Source: JAOZTV01 sp965371805 (lineage in GTDB: Bacteria; Acidobacteriota; Aminicenantia; UBA2199). From it: DNA of 38,532 nucleotides. Within the stretch, counting starts at the first letter, position 1, and every line of letters starts with the position of its first letter. Below, one piece after another: positions 34,989 to 38,532 of the stretch. The notes under the pieces were generated by a model. The model ran no database searches and was not told the origin of the DNA. It was given only the letters and a program-made list of their open reading frames with translations. The stretch lies in contig CBDUZW010000052.1 of the NCBI GenBank assembly GCA_965371805.1, positions 1 to 38,532 on the forward strand. Direction: 5' to 3'. The translations under genes and the position numbers were made by a program.

Positions 34989-36305
34989 ATGGAATTGGAA
35001 CTGAGTTCTATATTTCAAAAACTAAAGGAGATTCAACCGGTAAAAGTCTATGGAAAAATAACGAAAGTTGTTGGGTTAACTGTTGAATCTGAAGGTCCAC
35101 CAGCTTCTATTGGAGAAATAATCTTATTAGATGACAAAGAAATAAAAACACCTTTTCAAGTTATTGGATTCAATAATAACAGAGTTATTTCAATGCCACT
35201 TGGTGAAGTAATAGGCATTTTTCCTGGTCAACGATTATATTCTACAGGATCTTATCCAGGACTAAACATTGATAAGTCTTTTCTAGGAAGAATTATAAAT
35301 GGAAGGGGAGAGCCAATTGATGGAAAGGGTGAGTTATCTGGAAGGACTTATATTAAAGTCTATAATAAGCCTGTAAATGCTATGGATAGAAAACCAATAA
35401 CTGAAATTCTCTCAACAGGGATAAGAGCTATTGATGGTCTGTCAACAATTGGCAAGGGGCAGAGAATAGGGATATTTTCAGGAAGTGGTGTAGGAAAAAG
35501 TACTACTATGGGTATGATTGCAAGAAATACGAATGCAGATATAAATGTGATTTGTCTTGTGGGTGAAAGAGGGCGGGAGCTGAAAGATTTTATTGATAAT
35601 AGTCTTGGTGAAGAAGGATTGAAGAAATCTGTTGTTGTTGTTGCTACTTCAGATGAACCACCCTTAATAAAAATATTATCTGCTTTTACTGCTACTGCAA
35701 TTTCTGAGTATTTTTCAGGTCTTGGATATAATGTTATGCTGATGATGGATTCTTTGACAAGATTATCTATGGCTCAGAGAGAAGTGGGGTTATCAGCAGG
35801 TGAACCTCCTTCAACCAAGGGATATACTCCTTCTGTATTTACACAAATGCCTATGTTGATGGAAAGGGCAGGGAATTTTGAAAATAAGGGTAGTATTACC
35901 GCAATCTATACAATACTTGTTGAAGGGGATGATATTAATGAACCAATATCCGATCATGCAAGATCTATTCTTGATGGACATATTGTTCTTTCAAGGGAAA
36001 TAGCACAAAAAAATCATTATCCTGCAATTGATGTCTTAGGAAGCATTTCAAGATTGATGGATGATCTTGCAAAAGATCATCATAAGGATGCCGCCGGGAA
36101 AATGAAAGAAATAATTGCAATCTATAAGGAGGCGGAAGATTTAATAAATATTGGAGCTTATGCTGAAGGTTCAAACCATAAAATAGATATTGCGATAAAA
36201 AAAATTGATCTGATAAATAATTTTTTAAAACAAGGGAAATATGAAAAAAGTAGTTTTGATCAAACTCTAAATATAATGCTGGGGATAATAAATGAAGAAA
36301 TTTAA
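34989..36305 (+). CDS. fliI: Flagellum-specific ATPase FliI
   Basis: 438 residues. FliI is the hexameric ATPase of flagellar protein export, related to F1-beta. Walker A is GSGVGKST near residue 165, Walker B is NVMLMMDSLTRLSMAQRE and a catalytic Glu is in CLVGERGREL. A tyrosine/proline C-terminal region follows (LSREIAQKNHYPAIDVLGSISR is split by family convention). I chose the ATG at 34989, 8 nt after GGTGG and 4 nt after the fliH stop; upstream in-frame TTG/GTG codons would overlap fliH. Confidence 0.95.
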   Translation: MELELSSIFQKLKEIQPVKVYGKITKVVGLTVESEGPPASIGEIILLDDKEIKTPFQVIGFNNNRVISMPLGEVIGIFPGQRLYSTGSYPGLNIDKSFLGRIINGRGEPIDGKGELSGRTYIKVYNKPVNAMDRKPITEILSTGIRAIDGLSTIGKGQRIGIFSGSGVGKSTTMGMIARNTNADINVICLVGERGRELKDFIDNSLGEEGLKKSVVVVATSDEPPLIKILSAFTATAISEYFSGLGYNVMLMMDSLTRLSMAQREVGLSAGEPPSTKGYTPSVFTQMPMLMERAGNFENKGSITAIYTILVEGDDINEPISDHARSILDGHIVLSREIAQKNHYPAIDVLGSISRLMDDLAKDHHKDAAGKMKEIIAIYKEAEDLINIGAYAEGSNHKIDIAIKKIDLINNFLKQGKYEKSSFDQTLNIMLGIINEEI

Positions 36306-36750
36306 ATTTAAATTGGCTCAAGTATTAAAATACAGGCTTTTATTAGAGGATATTGCAAAATCTGCATACAAGGAATCCTTATTAAATTTACATCAAAAGA
36401 TGAATAAATTAAATGACATGGAATCTAAACGAATTAATGTTCGAAAAGGATTGAATATAAAAAAAGGAATGCAAATTGATCCTCAGATTATTGAATTTGT
36501 ATCCATATATGTAAAACAGTTAACATTTCTAATTGAAATTCAGAAAGATGCTATTCTGCAGCAGAGAAAAATTACTGAAGTAAAGCTTTCTGAATGGACT
36601 TTAAGAAGAAAAGACTCTAAAGTTATTAAAAAACTTGAAGAAAAGCAAAAAAGAGAGTATATTGAGATGAGTGAGAAGGAAGAACAAAAATTCTTAGATG
36701 AAATCTTTCTTGCAAAAATGGCTGGGAGTCAACAAGGAGTTTTAAGATGA
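36292..36750 (+). CDS. fliJ: Flagellar export chaperone FliJ
   Basis: 152 residues, almost entirely predicted coiled coil, as in FliJ, which sits in the centre of the FliI ring. The opening KFKFKLAQVLKYRLLLED matches FliJ N-termini (FxLxxVLxxR). Sequence conservation in this family is low, so position after fliI is important evidence. It overlaps fliI by 14 nt and flbB by 4 nt (ATGA). In Borrelia this slot is called flbA. Confidence 0.85.
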   Translation: MKKFKFKLAQVLKYRLLLEDIAKSAYKESLLNLHQKMNKLNDMESKRINVRKGLNIKKGMQIDPQIIEFVSIYVKQLTFLIEIQKDAILQQRKITEVKLSEWTLRRKDSKVIKKLEEKQKREYIEMSEKEEQKFLDEIFLAKMAGSQQGVLR

Positions 36751-37271
36751 GGAGCAAAAGAATAATTATTTTATTATCGTTTATTTTTAGCCTTTCTTTA
36801 GTATACTTTTTATTTGCACAAAATGAGGTAAATAATAATGAAGAAAAAATTATTGCAAAAAAACTTGTACAAGAACTTTCTTTAGAGAGGGAATCTTTAA
36901 AAAAAAAAGAAATAGATTTAAATGACTTGAAACAAAATCTTGAAAGTTTTGAGAGTGATCTTAACAAAAGGTATGATGAATATTTAGTGAAGAAAAAAAA
37001 ATTGGATCAATTAGAAAAAGATTTTAACAAGAAATTAGACGATGCAATGTTTGATCAGAAAGTTATTGAATCTTATGAGAACATCGATCCAGAACAGGCA
37101 GCATTATTGATGCAGGAAATGTATAAGAAGGATAAAAAACTGCCTCCGAAAATAATAAGAAAAATATCCGGTAAAAAAGCTGGAAAGATCATTGAAGCAT
37201 TAATAGAGCTGGATACTCCGACTTCAGCAGAATTAGCTAAAGATGTAATTGATTATTTTAAACCAGAATAA
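36747..37271 (+). CDS. flbB: Flagellar collar/MotE-like protein FlbB
   Basis: 174 residues: one N-terminal membrane anchor (about 4-24), a periplasmic coiled coil rich in Glu/Lys (about 33-100) and a C-terminal MotE/MgtE-N-like domain (YENIDPEQAALLMQEMY...KKAGKIIEALIEL). This is the layout of FlbB, which in spirochaetes builds the base of the periplasmic collar around the motor; it is the main phylogenetic hint in this window. AAGGAG lies upstream, and ATGA overlap with fliJ implies coupling. The alternative name would be MotE, which has the same fold but is found next to motAB in other phyla. Confidence 0.8.
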   Translation: MRSKRIIILLSFIFSLSLVYFLFAQNEVNNNEEKIIAKKLVQELSLERESLKKKEIDLNDLKQNLESFESDLNKRYDEYLVKKKKLDQLEKDFNKKLDDAMFDQKVIESYENIDPEQAALLMQEMYKKDKKLPPKIIRKISGKKAGKIIEALIELDTPTSAELAKDVIDYFKPE

Positions 37272-37282
37272 GGAATGTAAAT

Positions 37283-38419
37283 ATGTTAGATTATCAAAAA
37301 TCAGGTAGATATTTTGCTCAGGTACAGAAAGGGCTTGAAGAAATGGCAGCAGGTGAATTAGAGGAACTGGGGTGTTCAGATTGTATTCCGGGATATCTTG
37401 GAGTATATTTCAATGCAGATAAAGAGACTCTTTATCGTGTAAATTATAGTGCAAAAACAATCATACGGGTATTAGCGTCTCTTTTTACTTTTAGATGTCA
37501 CTCTGAAGATATACTGTATAAGAATGTACTCGGATTTGAGTGGGATAAAATACTCTCAGTGGATAGTACTTTCTTAATTTCAGCTGCAGTTTCAAAGAGT
37601 AAAATAAAGCATTCTCAATTTGCGTCTTTAAGAGTGAAAGACGGCATAGCGGATTATTTTCAAAAAAAATATAATAAAAGGCCTTCAGTTGATAAAGAAA
37701 ATCCTGATGTAATTATAAATCTGAATATAAATGATAATAAAGTCATAATTAGTTTTGATACAACAGGTTTTCCAATGTATAAGAGAGGATACCGTGATCA
37801 AACCGTTCCTGCTCCAATGGCAGAAACTCTAGCTGCAGCAATGTTAAGAGTAAGTGGTTGGGATGGCTCAACAACATTAGTTGATCCTTTTTGTGGATCT
37901 GGAACTATCCTTGCAGAAGCTTTAATGTTTTACTGTAAAATCCCGACAGGGTTCTATAGAAAAAAATTTGGGTTTTTCAATTTACCAGATTTTGATAAAT
38001 ACATTTGGAAGAAAGTTAAAGATGAATATAAAACTGGAAAAGAACTTCCAAGAGGTCTTCTAATAGGAAGTGATATCAGTAAAAATGCTGTTACTGCGGC
38101 AAGAAAAAACATGGAAATATTCATTGATGGGAAAAATGTCAGTATTAAAAAGAAGGATTTTGTTAATCATGATGGTTTTGAAAATTGTACTATAGTTACA
38201 AATCTCCCATACGGAAAGCGGATAGGGGATAATGAAGAAGTAGAACAATTATATAAAGAATTTGGAGATTTTCTTAAACATAAATGTAAAGGTTCTACTG
38301 CTTATGTAATGTGTGGTAGTAGAGAACTTGTAAAAAAAATAGAGTTGAGAACATCTAGAAAAATACAGTTTTTCAACGGTCCCATCGAGACAAGATTAAT
38401 AGAACTGAAAATGTATTAA
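37283..38419 (+). CDS. THUMP-domain RNA methyltransferase (RlmK/RlmL-type N2-guanine)
   Basis: 378 residues. An N-terminal ferredoxin-like/THUMP region (about 1-160, opening with FAQVQKGLEEMAAGELEELG) precedes a class I SAM-methyltransferase domain. Motif I is VDPFCGSGTILAEA near residue 195, the acidic ribose-binding residue is in GSDISKNAV, and motif IV is NLPYGKRIG near 306 instead of the more usual NPPYG. It matches the YpsC/RlmL N-terminal type that modifies N2 of guanosine in 23S rRNA; the exact site is unknown. It starts 12 nt after flbB with AAGGAATG upstream, so it is probably read from the flagellar transcript, although its role is housekeeping. Confidence 0.88.
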   Translation: MLDYQKSGRYFAQVQKGLEEMAAGELEELGCSDCIPGYLGVYFNADKETLYRVNYSAKTIIRVLASLFTFRCHSEDILYKNVLGFEWDKILSVDSTFLISAAVSKSKIKHSQFASLRVKDGIADYFQKKYNKRPSVDKENPDVIINLNINDNKVIISFDTTGFPMYKRGYRDQTVPAPMAETLAAAMLRVSGWDGSTTLVDPFCGSGTILAEALMFYCKIPTGFYRKKFGFFNLPDFDKYIWKKVKDEYKTGKELPRGLLIGSDISKNAVTAARKNMEIFIDGKNVSIKKKDFVNHDGFENCTIVTNLPYGKRIGDNEEVEQLYKEFGDFLKHKCKGSTAYVMCGSRELVKKIELRTSRKIQFFNGPIETRLIELKMY

Positions 38420-38532
38420 GATATCAAAAACATCAATTTTTAGTTAATTCCTCCCGATATTCATTAATTATTTATTTTTACCCTGATTTTTCATCAAAAT
38501 TATAAAAAAACTTTAAATAAATAGTTATATAG
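38420..38532. other. Window-edge intergenic stretch without a recognisable gene
   Basis: 113 bases, A/T-rich. No open frame, promoter pair or hairpin with a T-run could be supported. A minus-strand GGGAGGAA (near 38448-38457) looks like a ribosome-binding site, but the nearest start codons on that strand are followed within a few codons by stops. Confidence 0.5.

Noticed and set aside
1..38532. CRISPR arrays, tRNA/rRNA genes, insertion sequences, attachment sites
   Set aside because: I scanned for regularly spaced repeats, cloverleaf-like GC-rich stretches, transposase motifs and flanking direct repeats and found none that hold up. Poly-A/T tracts are common but fit the low GC content.

Overview
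The window is low-GC (roughly 30% by eye), almost fully coding, and most likely comes from a spirochaete. The best evidence is the 3' third: flgB-flgC-fliE-fliF-fliG-fliH-fliI-fliJ followed by a gene whose product has the shape of FlbB, the MotE-like collar protein that follows fliJ in spirochaete flagellar operons. Citrate (or citramalate) lyase genes suggest a fermentative lifestyle. No tRNA, rRNA, CRISPR array, transposase or phage gene was seen, and no gene-free stretch exceeds 300 bases.

Layout. (1) 1-9022: three hybrid histidine kinases, a stand-alone receiver protein and a duplicated C_GCAxxG_C_C redox-type protein. The three kinase genes have closely matched promoters (TTGACA, 17-nt spacer, -10 box) ending 22-24 bases before the ATG, which points to a family expanded by duplication. 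(2) 9048-11154, minus strand: a CorC/HlyC-type CBS membrane protein overlapping era. (3) 11263-16985: a single-TM protein of unknown function, a CitD-CitE fusion, CitF, and a transmembrane Ser/Thr kinase, tightly packed and transcribed divergently from (2). (4) 17023-23492: a probable six-gene operon with a secreted protein, serine palmitoyltransferase, a GT2 glycosyltransferase, a polyprenyl-phosphate glycosyl-1-phosphate transferase, a UGM/PPOX-like flavoprotein and a DUF4301 protein. This looks like a sphingolipid/envelope-glycan locus. (5) 23565-30130: a rhodanese-domain protein, then a small Cys-containing exported protein and a complete heavy-metal RND efflux system (outer-membrane channel, His-rich fusion protein, CzcA/CusA pump), ending in a perfect 11-bp hairpin. 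(6) 30220-37271: the flagellar operon behind a candidate sigma-54 promoter and an upstream inverted repeat. (7) 37283-38419: a THUMP-type RNA methyltransferase.

How they work together. The operons couple signalling, central metabolism, envelope building, metal efflux and motility. Several genes (17023, 23565, possibly 24046) have well-formed promoters placed so close to the start codon that the transcripts would be leaderless or nearly so. The most novel candidate is region 4, where sphingoid-base synthesis sits in one transcription unit with glycan-building enzymes and a DUF4301 protein that may be an uncharacterised nucleotidyltransferase. All family assignments were made by reading motifs, without database searches.
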